NCBI RefSeq assembly: GCF_027596085.1
Contig: NC_072472.1
Location: 19,383,680-19,447,679 of the forward strand
Direction of reading: 5' to 3'
DNA from: Anoplopoma fimbria
Taxonomy: Eukaryota > Chordata > Actinopteri > Perciformes > Anoplopomatidae
DNA length: 64,000 nt
In this document: one piece after another, positions 1-23,310 of the stretch
Layout of the letters: the number at the start of each line of letters is the position of its first letter
How positions within the stretch are numbered: the stretch's first letter is position 1
The notes under the pieces: model-generated
Seen by the model: only the letters and a program-made list of their open reading frames with translations
What the model was told of the DNA's origin: nothing
Database searches by the model: none
Translations under genes and position numbers: made by a program

Positions 1-319
1 TTCACCTGGGTTGTCTGTTATGAAACTGATTGCCTTCCATAACGACAAAAGTCAATGTTATCTTTGATTTAATGTATGGTACATGGCGTGTACATTTATT
101 TTGTCCCTTGCATAGGCACAACAGTTCTCCAAAGTCGTAACAGCATTTAGTCCGTAACTGCTGTTTAAATATCTACAGCTAAATGTTCAAGACACAATGG
201 ATTTTAATGGAACGGTTACTTTACAGGTCCTTACTTGTCAGCACTTAAAATCTTTAACATGATCAAAATGATATAAACACTGACCACCTGTACTTGCTAC
301 CTTACTGTCATTTATTTAC

Positions 320-3229
<2,910 letters not shown>

Positions 3230-4140
3230 TTCAAGTCAAAACGAATATAGTATATGCAGACTATTAAAAGTGAACTTGGTCGTCCGATGTTTCTGTATAC
3301 ACGAGACGTTGACCTCACACTACACGTTTACAACGACACACATCTATTGTGTCTGCATCGTGAGGAACACAAGGATTACCGAGACGAGCGGACAGCTGTG
3401 TTTCCGACACAATACCGCTGCCCTGACGTTAATCCCCACGCGTTTGACATCCTGCTGTTTCGCATCATTTATCTCATGTGATGGGCAGATATCTATCAGA
3501 AAACACAGGCTGGAGCTGTTCAGATTACAGCTGTTTTCTAGCTGCTGTTTGTTTTACGTTTAACGTTAGCGAGGAGAAAGATACTCAGTTACGTTGATGA
3601 GTTTGATCAAGTGTGTGCATCTGAGTTACACTGAAGTTTACGTGGCTAACGTTAGCATAGGCTGCTTCACAGTTGTCATTACTCAGAAGTTAGCTAGCTA
3701 ACGTTACTTAGTAATAGCGTAAAGGAGAGATCAGAATAACGCCTCATTACACGGTGGCGTAAATACCCGCCACGCTAGTTAGTTAGCATCATTGCTACAA
3801 TAACAATGTACACTGCCCGGCTAGCTGGAGTGGTAGTAGAAACATTGGCAAACTAGCATCTGGCTAACGAATTGTTGCTGGTGCCCGTCAAAGTTTGGAC
3901 GTAAGCTAACGCTAATATTTGGTTAGCAGTGTTGACTGGCCTCTTCAGATATCAGCTATCCAACCGTGTTGGGGGAAAAAAGCAAGTTTGGGTAGTTCCT
4001 TATCTTCTTTGTCCTCACTAGAGCCACGTTAATATTCGCCTATTACATACAAATATTTATGATTGTATTTGTCAGCGGTAAGCTAACTGCTAACACCAGG
4101 ATGCTTTCGACACAACCTGGGCGACGGTCAGTCACGTGAA
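3230..4140 (-). promoter_or_regulatory. rps6ka4 5' region with GTTAGC/GCTAAC cluster and a TCACGTGA E-box
   Basis: Non-coding sequence upstream of the rps6ka4 ATG; it should contain the 5' UTR and promoter, but no TATA box is clear. About eight GTTAGC or GCTAAC hexamers crowd into 3558-3930, several as the palindrome GCTAACGTTAGC. A palindromic E-box TCACGTGA sits at 4132-4139, the core bound by MITF/TFE/USF-type bHLH-ZIP factors (known motif; use here is inferred). Small open frames on the plus strand here are antisense to exon 1 and are not supported as genes. Confidence 0.45.
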
Positions 4141-4160
4141 CAGTCAGTGTGGGCGGAGCC

Positions 4161-6060
4161 AAGCAGCTCGACAACTCAAGAGAGCTGCTAAGATTCATTA
4201 GATCCTGTTCCAATATTGAGTTAGTGATTTGTTTTTCCATGATAATACATTGTAGACAAATAATAGATGTAGGCGAATTGTACAAATGTCTTAATCATAT
4301 AAAACTAAATAATTCAAACATTAAAAACTGTGGGTAGGGCAACACATACATGGTCAAGGCCCCAGTCCTCAGCACCCTTTAAGGTTGTAAAATTGTATGT
4401 GTATGTGCCTGTGTATGGACACTTTATTACAGTTTGTCTTGCACTAGTAATGCGTCTCAGTTTTGTTACACAAGGCATTCATTCACCTTTGACATGCCTG
4501 CAGGCTCTGAGACAAGGGACATTTGCCAATATATAAAAACACCACATCTATCAACAGTATTGTATGGAGAAGTTGACAAGCGTAATGATTTAGTCAATTT
4601 TTTGTATTAAGAATCCCTCACTTTACTTTTTATTGGCATTTAATGTAAGGTGTTAAAATCACATTGCCTAAGACCTTACTAGAAATGTAGGTCTACTACT
4701 GCATTGAGTCACTGTCAACATTGTTGGTCTCATAGGGGGAGGGGGGGGGAAGCCATAACTGACCATTAAAATACATTCATATACCGTATATTTCACTGTA
4801 CAATTGATTTTCATTGGTACATTACACTTCTTGGGACAGTTTATTTCACATCTTGAGTGTCCCACTGCTGCATGTGGTTGATTAAAATGGGACTTTTAAT
4901 TAAAAACACCCCCATTTTGACGGTAAAGTTTGCCAATAGTTATAAAGAAATCATGATAGCTATTCTGCTGTGGTAATGTGAGAAGGTGTCACAGATCATG
5001 TTAAACACATTTTAATCCCTCTTGGAAACCATAGCACAGAGATACTATGACAATGTGCTGACTTTGAGGTATCTGAAGCCATGTGTCATAGCAATATTAA
5101 CACCTATCATGTGTATTTCCTCTCTGGAAACAAGCTGAGCAGTCTGTCGCTGAGAGGGGGAACTTCCTTGCTGGGCGAAATAAACAAAAGAAAGTAGCGA
5201 CAGGTAGCAGCAGGGCTTCAGTACTGAGACAAGTCGACACATATTAAAGATTGTGACCCCTATAACTCAACCAATAGCTGTTAGTTTACAAAGGAAAAAA
5301 AATCCACCCTTAAAATGCCATTAATCCCATGATATAGAAATATTCAAGCCAGGCAAGTTGCCACATTTTGAAGAGAAACCCTCTACTTTCATGTTTAAGA
5401 AACTAATATTTGAGGACAGTCAAAAGCATCTACTTGGATTTAAATAAATAAAATATATATTTTTTTAAATTGATCGCCAGATTATAACACTTGGGAGGAC
5501 TGTTGAATCAAGTCAACTCCTCAGGCTTTTTCTGACTGAAAAGTGACAACTCCACAGTATTCTTGTGTCTTACACATACCTCAACTGGCAGAGGAGCTAT
5601 GCCTCAAAGTTTATTTTATATTAGTAGTATAGTATATTGCAAAACAATAACTTTGCTGCCTTAATAACTGTATGAAATTGTTTAATGTAATGTTTATGGT
5701 CAATCTTAAACCACTTATGATAAATATCCCCTAACTCTTAATGGCATTGAGTAGCGTTCTTCCAGTCCTAGTTACGATTTGTTTAAATCCATCCTCTAGC
5801 CAGCACAATAGACAACCAGCTCATTGCTTTCCCGATATTAACTGAACACAAATACTATTATCCAAACACAGCAAAGCTAAAAAAATAAGTTCAAATATTT
5901 TGTTTAAGTACAAAAATGATACCCAACATGCTTACAAGAGTGAGGACCTGCATCTGAGCAGCCAGCAGATAGATTCAGCACCAAGCACCATGTTAAGTCA
6001 AGCCTAAAAGAAGACCAAAAGAGTTAGAACAATGACCAATGTTGACAATTTAAATTTGTG
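4161..6060. other. Intergenic interval between rps6ka4 and stip1
   Basis: AT-rich unique-looking sequence with no coding exon that I can support. It contains a short G-run near 4736-4750 and simple A/T runs. The stip1 polyadenylation zone probably ends near its right boundary. Confidence 0.6.
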
Positions 6061-6479
6061 ATCTACATTACAATCTTTATTTTGAGTGTAGAAATTATTT
6101 TGTATTATTTCCTTAAACCAATAGGAATATGTGATCTGCTTCAGGGTGGATTTCCCCTTTAAACACTGCACGCATTTGTGCACTGAATTGTGCTGTTTAT
6201 TATTAGATGGATTTGAGCATCTGTACACATGAATCAAGTCGTTTTCTGGAGTCCTGAAGTTTTCCAGATGACGTACAAGATGCTTTTTTTTTTTTTTCCT
6301 CTTTTTTTTTTTTTTAAATACAATGAAAGAGTTGTGAAACTGACTTAAAAAAAAACATAACATACACACAAAGTCTCAGGGAGACTAACGACAATATCAT
6401 TTTGAATTTGAAGGCAAGAAAGGAGGATGTAATATTTGGAGGGTTTTTCCACTGTTTTCTTGAAGTCTCTTGGTTCTCA
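6060..6479 (-). other. stip1: stip1 3' UTR (probable)
   Basis: Sequence after the stip1 stop codon. AATAAA hexamers in minus orientation appear as TTTATT at 6196-6201 and 6077-6082; either could be the poly(A) signal. Two T-runs (6283-6315) are A-rich in the sense direction. The exact cleavage site cannot be read from genomic sequence alone. Confidence 0.5.
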
Positions 6480-13177
<6,698 letters not shown>

Positions 13178-13316
13178 GGTGCAAGCATGAGGTTCCTTCC
13201 AGAAACTACTGCGGACTAGCGCCTCCCCCTGAACAGCGTGCAGGTTGCCAGTTTGGTATGTGAGAAATCCGCAAACAGCGTTTCGTTTTACGTCTCACAG
13301 GCTATTCGGAGGGACG

Positions 13317-13323
13317 ATATATA
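13317..13323 (-). promoter_or_regulatory. stip1: TATA box of stip1
   Basis: TATATAT on the minus strand within a GC-flanked context, about 140 bp upstream of the ATG (13177) and 11 bp downstream of the heat-shock element. A start site near 13285-13295 would be expected from normal TATA spacing (inference). Confidence 0.6.
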
Positions 13324-13334
13324 GCCCTCTAATG

Positions 13335-13357
13335 GAAACTTCCAGAAGGTGACGGAA
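13335..13357 (-). promoter_or_regulatory. stip1: Heat-shock element (HSF1 site) of stip1
   Basis: On the plus strand the units read GAA-AC-TTC-CA-GAA at 13335-13347, a perfect three-unit alternating nGAAn array. The next 5-bp slot is degenerate (TGA), but a further GAA stands in register at 13355-13357, so four of five units are present. A two-unit TTC-CA-GAA occurs nearer the ATG at 13197-13204. STIP1 is known as a heat-shock-inducible gene, and the placement just upstream of the TATA box fits. Confidence 0.75.
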
Positions 13358-13612
13358 TGAAACAAGGAAATGCTAATGTTACACAAGATATGTCCATGTG
13401 TTCCTCTCTCTCCAGTCTGTACAGAGTTGCGGAAATTCAAAATGCTTGCAAAAATGCTAAAAAAATACAATAATCAGGTCAACCATTAAGTGTTTAAAGA
13501 ATTGTTCTTAATTTAAAAGTTTGTAGTACGTACACAAAATACTATCTTAATACAATCATCAGTAAAACCTATAGCTGGTAAAGTGCATGGGCTTTTAAGA
13601 TAACTTGTAAGG

Positions 13613-13680
13613 TTTTTAATGACGACATATATATATGATGACATATATATGATGTCATCATATGGTGTCGTCATTAAAAA
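13613..13680. repeat. Nested perfect palindrome
   Basis: Outer arms of 15 bp match exactly as an inverted repeat (13613-13627 with 13666-13680, TTTTTAATGACGACA and its complement). Inside, ATGATGACAT at 13635-13644 pairs with ATGTCATCAT at 13652-13661. The interior is (TA)-rich. It could be a decayed foldback element or a cruciform-prone site. Confidence 0.8.
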
Positions 13681-15280
13681 AAATCTTATACTATATTGCA
13701 TTATTATATGACAAAATATTATATTCCATATCTCCCTGCAACAGATCTACCTCCAAAGTCATTGTAACTATAGAGTGTTCCTCATCAGAATAGCTGTTTT
13801 GTCAAAGCACACTCTCCTTTTAGCAGACATTGTATTAACCACCCACATAAGGATCAGTTTTATTTTTTATTTTTTTTACTTTAGAACATAAGTGGTGCTA
13901 CAGCAATCGTGACTCAGTAACTTAATAACTTGTTTTGGACTCCTGAGCAGAAATGAAAAAGATTCAGTGGATTTAAGGAGCAGCTGAAATGGTGATTTGT
14001 CACTCACCTGGAAAATAGTCCAATCATCTACCCCACTTGTTTCATGATTCATAATATGTCAGAGGAAAAGGATGTTGTGGAGGCCATCCTGAATAGTCCA
14101 TTCATGCTGCTGTTGCCATGGATTCACCGAACGAGGAAACACAAGACAGAGAGAAGCTGTGTGTCAAGATCAAAGATTGGCTTTCAGACACTCAGCAAGG
14201 ATGTCACACAAACATGCTGAGGCTGAGATTAGCCTCAGGCTCTGTGCAAAAGGAAGGGCAGAGAAGGTGGGTGTGTCTTTCCTTATACACTCTCAACAAG
14301 ATGTCCCCATCTATATCTACTGTAGTTCATCCCATGAACTCACCACCACCATAAGGAGTCAAGTGAGCTCCACAGTTGACAGGAATTTTGCCTTCCACTG
14401 TGACGATCCTATGGATGAGGGAGAGAGACTGACACTTGTGTCTGGAACTAGGACTGAAAACTCAAACAGAAGCCCTACTTGTTCCTGTCTCGTATTCTAC
14501 TTTCTCCATTTGTTTTGCATGTCAAGTTCATTCAAGCTATCTTTCATTATCATATGTGTATTGTAATGCCTCAACTAGTGTGATCTTTATAATATTATTC
14601 CATACGCAAAGTGAAACTCAGCATCCTTGGACAAATCCCCTGAAGTGACCTATTTTCCTTTTATTTTTTACAAACATTCTTCAAAGAGATGCTGTATAAT
14701 TTCAGATTTTTTTTATTATTGACAGCTAGGGTAATACAACTAGTTGTCTGTGTGTTGTTAGGAATAAATTACTCCATGCAAGCAAGAGGAAGAATAGACC
14801 TAAGACCTGAATGCCCATCTGCTTAGTCAAAGTAAGCTATTGTAGTCTATTGAAGCCTCATTGTATTGAAAATCATGATTCAGGTCCTTTAGTTATGTTG
14901 GATATAATATCCTTATTTGATATAAGGAATACGTTTTTGATTTTACATACTGGCTTAATACTAACTCATTACAGTATACAAATTGCAAACCTGATTTTTT
15001 GTATTATTTTCAATTATTCATTTAAATAAAGTGGTAAATAGTTAGGAGGGTATGAGTTTTGGGGATAAACGTCAAATGATGCAGGTGATGCATACAATAT
15101 GTGGCATGTGCCTAATTATGTATTATTTCCTTTATTCTGAAAATGCAACACAAACAAGCGCTGGAAGTCACAAAAAGTATTGTTGTCAGTATTTTTGACC
15201 AAAAGCATTTGAATCCCCTCTGAGCTTTCATGAGGATCTCCGAGCTTTCTAGGGGAACGTGAAGGCAACGTCGGTCACCA
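13681..15280. other. Intergenic spacer between divergent stip1 and spata22
   Basis: AT-rich, no supported exon. Overlapping plus-strand open frames at 14118-14566 lack recognisable domains, splice context or homology that I can name. Confidence 0.5.
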
Positions 15281-15283
15281 GTG

Positions 15284-15293
15284 TTTTGGCGCG
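15284..15293 (+). promoter_or_regulatory. E2F-type site in the spata22 promoter region
   Basis: TTTTGGCGCG matches the E2F consensus TTTSGCGC. It lies about 460 bp upstream of the spata22 ATG. E2F6 control of germline/meiotic genes is known in mammals; its use here is inferred. Confidence 0.45.
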
Positions 15294-15708
15294 TGTCGCT
15301 TTCCAAGGTGCTGAACGGAAAACGATATATTTCGTCGCAATAGTGTCAATAAGTTTGTAACATTTGTTAGTTTTTTACCAACCAAAATTAGATAGTAGTT
15401 TTTTTAAATGTTCATAGAAACAATGTGGGCTTGAAAAAGCAAAAGCGGTCACAAGTGGTTGCTGTACTTTACACGACAGCTGTAAAGTTACCTTGGTTAG
15501 CTAGATGAGCCGTCACAAACAGATAAAACGCTAAATTAGCTTTTTTAGCTAGTTTGCTAACATTACGCAAAACCAGCTAAATTCCTGTTAAGTGCAGTTG
15601 TTGTTAAACGAACAAGGCATCAACATCGGTGACCAACAATAACCAGGACGTCAGTTTTAGGGTATTTTCCATTTAACTTGTATTTGGTGCATTTCTTTGT
15701 GTCATTAG

Positions 15709-15744
15709 GTAATACCACCCGCTAATTGGATTCCCAGCACCACG
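15709..15744 (+). other. spata22: spata22 5' UTR segment after a probable splice acceptor
   Basis: A pyrimidine-rich stretch ending CATTAG at 15703-15708 looks like an acceptor, so the ATG-bearing exon probably starts at 15709 and a non-coding first exon lies upstream, near 15.3-15.5 kb. The upstream donor could not be fixed. Confidence 0.4.
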
Positions 15745-18635
<2,891 letters not shown>

Positions 18636-21159
18636 CATGAGTACTGCAGGTATCTTTAGCAGAACAAGACTGAGTTGAAGGCAGTATTCCAGTATTTAAT
18701 GAGGGTGCTATATAGTAATAGATAACTGTTGTTTTAAAAAGCATGTTTAAAGTATTAGTGCGTTTTTTACCTGTAGACGGCGCTGTTGTACTTGACTTTA
18801 GCAGTTGAATTCACTTGCATTTCTGAAACAAATACATAAAGAGTTGTTTCGTTTAACCAAAACCTGAACGGAAAGTAAAGCCTCTTTTTTCACAAGTTCT
18901 GAAATATTTTTATTACAAAGAAAAATTCACAGGACAGCAAACATTGTTAATTCAGGAAAAGCAAACACAATGAGGTAATATCTCAAAATATATCTTTGAA
19001 AAACTGGGCAGTTAGGAATAACATGTGATACCAAGTACAGTTAGTTTATTTACAATCAAACATCACAATGGAAAAAAACAATAATTCTACTCTACCAAAA
19101 CAGTTTCACCAGTGCTGAGACTTTACACACAATGGGTCAACAAATAGGGGAATAAGTCCAGTGCAGTCACGCAAGTCATTCCCACAGTCAAGCACAGTAT
19201 GAGGTCCAATACAATACCAACATGTCTCTCCTGACCTTCTTTCAAATATGGCAACAGAATCACATTTTCCTAATGTCAGGACATGTCATTATGGGAACCC
19301 AAATTTGGGAAATATTTAAAGATTAACCCATTAGCAAAATCCAACCCATTATTCAACACTAATACGCACATAAACACCCACTAGGGAAGGGAGTCTAGCT
19401 CGATGAAGTTGGCAGTGTAAATGGAGAGTGAATGGAGAAGTAGACATTTTGTCCTTGAAACATGACAGGAACGGTGCCAGCGCTTAAAAGGAGAAGTGGA
19501 TTGAAGCAAACACAGCAACACATTAGCTTACTTGAGGAGCAAATTATTTGAAACCACGTCTTACACATAATGTGAATGATGTGTCAGCTCAGCACAGATA
19601 ACCAAAGACGGGGTTCAATTTGTACAGCTCCCTCCTCAACCACTCAAATTTTAATTCACGTAAGACAGGGATGCCAGGAATTAATCCGTTAGCTGCATGT
19701 CACAACCTTTTAATATAGTAATTCAAGTGATTTACCTCTTCTAGATAATTGGCAAAAAATGTCTAGGGCAATACTGAACACAAGTTGCTTTTTTCTCCTT
19801 TCTCTCTGCCGCTCCCTCCAAGGATTAGAGAAAAGACATCATTTTTTTATCCCCCAGAACATTTTATCACGTTAATGAGATCATACTGCATCAAGTACAG
19901 GAGAAGGACGTTACTCTGTGAGGAGAAAATATAATAAAATGAACACATCACACAACAGGATCCACAGTTTTTCAGCAGAAAAAGATGATAACCTGATAAC
20001 TGTATTAAACACCTGTCTTGGTTATGTTAAAAGGCACAAGTTGGTCAGATCACATTTAAAATCTAGATCAATTGTTCTACCATTAACAAAGCCCATCTCA
20101 TCATGCATTTTTGACAAAGTTCCTACATCTCCCTGCCTTTTGCAACCATTAGTTTTTTCCTGAATTAGAGTGTTTAGTATTGTGTGTTGTAGACAGAAAA
20201 CAATTGTTTCATGATTAACAAGCGGGTTACATTACACAAACAGTTCTGGGGAAAAAGGTTAACAAAAGGATGCATTATCCCAACATAACTTTTTTTGACA
20301 ACACAGCTCTGACACCACCACTAATTAGTATGATTCACTTCCTTGTTATGCAGCAGAACTGATGCTGTGTCTATTGTCCTCTTCTTTAAGACAGTTATTA
20401 AATGCACTGTCTTTAAAAGATAAAATGTCTTCTTGAGTCCAACTGGTTTAATGCCTGGTCACAAGACTGGAAGGCAGAAAAAGTCTGAGGAGCAAAGTCT
20501 TTCAAAGAATCACATTTCCCTTTTCAATATGGCATTTCAAAACCTAAAAACATTTGCTCTGTTAGATTCAGACCATATGTAAAGTCCAAAGCACAGTACA
20601 TCATCAGTAGACGCATCTCCTTGAGAGCCGACCTGTTCGTATTCTCAGTCTCTGACTGTCCAAAATGTCTTTCTTGTTGAGTTCTTCAAAACCGCTTTAT
20701 GAAACATTTGATTGGACGAGTCATACTGCCACATAATCTCATGCTTCCAGTCTCTTTATGCAGCCAACTTTATGGTCTGTTTTGGAATGTTACATATATT
20801 GACTCCACAAAAGTAAAGAAAGGGAAAAAAACACTTGTTATTATATTTGTCGTCATTTCCTTAAATCATTGAAAATGAGCTCTTCACATCTTCTGACTGC
20901 ATCTTCTCCAGAACTGACTTGAAGTCAAACTGCAGAAAAATCCTGATTAAAAAATGATAACCACAGAGTAAAATTGTAACATAAAACATTCCATCTCAAT
21001 GAACTGAATCTGAATTAGCCACGCAACAGATGCAGGAAGACAGTGTTTGTTGTCGAGTGTCAGCCTCGGCCGAGTCCCAAACAGCATCACCTTTAAAAAT
21101 GGGATGCGGGTGTCTCTCCATGACATCGAGCCCAAAAAACAAGACATGGTCTAGATGCA
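18636..21159. other. Convergent 3' UTR zone of spata22 (+) and the LHFPL gene (-)
   Basis: No coding exon is supported. A minus-strand AATAAA (TTTATT at 18909-18914) could end a long LHFPL-gene 3' UTR of about 2.2 kb. The spata22 transcript lacks a canonical AATAAA before 18900; an AGTAAA variant is near 18875. If both assignments hold, the two transcripts end nearly tail to tail. Confidence 0.45.
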
Positions 21160-21386
21160 CTATAAGAGCGCGGGCAGAGGGGTGGGGGACAGCTGCTCCT
21201 TCGGTGCATATTTGGCAAAAAAGGGCAAGAAGACGGTGAGCATGACTCCGACGATAGCCAGCATGTAGCCCCATCCGATCTGGCACTCGCCGGCGTAGTA
21301 GATGTCGGAATCCCCGCAGAAGGACCGCACCAGTGAGGAGTTTAGGCCGAAGGGGTAGACCAGCAGTCCAGCAGCCATGATGAACA
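21160..21386 (-). CDS. lhfpl7: LHFPL-family tetraspan membrane protein, last coding exon (LHFPL7/TMEM211-like)
   Basis: A 227-nt exon with a clean acceptor (CTCTGCAG before 21386) and stop TAG at 21160, encoding the last 74 residues. Readable features are the end of the third membrane segment (FIMAAGLLVYPFGL), an extracellular loop with the two family cysteines (SFCGDSDIYYAGEC), the fourth membrane segment (GWGYMLAIVGVMLTVFLPFF) and a short cytoplasmic tail. The patterns GLL.(Y/F)P.GL, C..(S)..YY.G.C and GWGYM fit human TMEM211/LHFPL7 better than LHFPL1-6 as I recall them, so the paralogue call is moderate while the family call is strong. The exon begins in phase 1 (two bases complete a split codon). 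Upstream exons were not found in the 42.6 kb to the right; they may be tiny, diverged or beyond the window. Confidence 0.72.
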
Positions 21387-23090
21387 CTGCAGAGCAGACA
21401 CAGTGGGTTAGACAGAAAGCAGTATAATTCATATATGCTGTGGGAGCGAAGATTTAGCAGAAAAACACATGAAGAAAAAATATGCTTTATACATTCAAAA
21501 TAGTTATTCATACAATCTTGTTTTTTCATTGAGAGCAAAACACCCCAATAAAACACAAAATTACTCCATTTGTATTCCGGACCGGCCAGCTGAGATCCAC
21601 TTGGTGGCAGTAGAGGTTTTGCAGAAAAGGCTTACAGTCTGGTGTGTAATTTAGATACTTCACCAGTGCTGAAGTACCTTTTGCACTGACACTTGATGAT
21701 TTGCAGCCTGGTGTTACATTTAAAAAAATAGATCATGACCTAGATAGTTTTAAGAGTCCAACAGTGGCTGACCAGTTCTTTTAATGTATTGAACAACAAA
21801 AGCGCTGATGACCTGCAATTGACTGAAACTTCTAATGCAGAATGACTCACGTCTCCTTAAATCCATTTGCACTCCTCATTTTAAAAACTCTGGGGTTCCC
21901 TAAAACGAAGCTCCCTCCCCCAGCACTTCTGCTGCGATCAGCTTTCTCAGACACCATCCTCAGCGCCCATGGAGCCAGAGAGAAGCTCACTTTTACAAAT
22001 TGAGTCAAGTCTCCCAGCCCCGTGCTGCCAAGCAGTTATTGACCGCGCTACTGGCTATCATTGCTGCTCTTAGTCATTCTGAGTGCCGGCTGGATTTCCA
22101 TTACAAAGCCAGGTGTCATAGAGGTTTTAAGCTTTCGGAGCGCCGGGGTCACTTGAAAAGCTTGAACTTGTGAAAGTGAGCAGCTCTCCAGAAAACTCAA
22201 CAAACATATCTTTTGTTACGCTCCATTGATTTCAGGAGATGTCCTTTTTTTTTAGCTGCTTTCGAGGGCGGAGGCTTCACAGTCAGCGGGAAACAGTACT
22301 CATGTGAAAGCAGCTCTTCTATAGCTGTATGATTCAAATCGATGGGTTTGTGTGGGCAGTGAAGGGTTGTGTTAGCAGCACAGGGGTGAGAAGGCAGGGA
22401 GCTTTCACTGATGTTCTAGTTGCACACTGGGGGCTTTGGGATTGACTGTTAGGAGGAGAAAAGGGATGAGAGGGAGGAAACAAAGAATGGGTGGAGGAGA
22501 GGTATCTCTTGGGTGTTGTTTGTGAGGCCTGGTGTCTCTCTGCGGAGTTCATTGAGGGTCTTCCTCTCTGCCTGACCAGGTCAGAGTGGCCCCGTGTTTT
22601 ATCTGCCGGGGCCCAGCGACTGGAAGCTCACCGCCTAATGACGCTTTAATGACCTTCTTCATCAAACTACCGTTGGCTTTTGTGGAAGAAACACAAAGGC
22701 GCTACCGTTTCGCTCCCTAGACAAGTCTACTTCCCTGCTACTCTGAAATGATGGAAACAAAAGAAAACTCCAGTCACAAAAGTAGAACGGATAAGTGATC
22801 AACAACACAGCATAACCCCCTAATAATCAAGACGGGAATGAAATGCAGGCAGTGGCTTCTAACAAGTGTCAGGTAAGCAGGATGAGGATTGTTTTGTTTT
22901 TTTAATGCAGGGCGGGAGTCTTGATCAGATAAACGGCAGCTCGGGCTGCCTGGATCTCTGCAAGCCTTTAATGAGGGAAGAAATGTGGAAACACTCTAAA
23001 ATCAACCTCATATCAGAGGCTAACACAATCATGGATCAATTTCATCCTTCAGATCTGAGAGGGATGAAAGCAAACCAGAGTGCATTTACA
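21387..23090. other. Non-coding sequence upstream of the LHFPL exon
   Basis: Intron or intergenic. No exon is supported. A CTCF-like word CCACTTGGTGGCAG lies at 21597-21610. Confidence 0.45.
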
Positions 23091-23094
23091 CATC

Positions 23095-23310
23095 TTAAAG
23101 GGGAACTTCAGCGATAACACACATCAAAGTCTGTTTACAGGTAGCGGGGTGTACTGCTGTTGTATGAAGCCTTTTTGTGGCTCCAGAGGGAGCTGCGTGA
23201 AGTTTGATTAAACGCGTGATGTCACTTGAGTCAGAACGGCATGGGGCTGAAGACTACAAGCTTGAAAAATCGGAAAAACTCACGGGATGTGGAGATAGAA
23301 AGAAGTGAGA
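23095..23310. repeat. Interspersed repeat, copy 1 of a family also at 51.69 kb
   Basis: The start (AAAGGGGAACTTCAGCGAT, then ACACATCAAAGTCTGTTTAC) aligns with AAAGGGCCGCTCCACCAAT, then ACACATTAAAGTCAGTTTAC at 51689. Both are followed by a GTGGCTC/TGTGGCTCTG segment and a GATGTCA block. This looks like a non-autonomous element; the right boundary is estimated. Confidence 0.45.

Noticed and set aside
14118..14566. Two overlapping plus-strand ORFs between stip1 and spata22
   Set aside because: No homology, splice support or promoter; the frames overlap in a way expected by chance.
21030..21239. Plus-strand ORF across the LHFPL exon
   Set aside because: It is the antisense shadow of the better-supported minus-strand exon.
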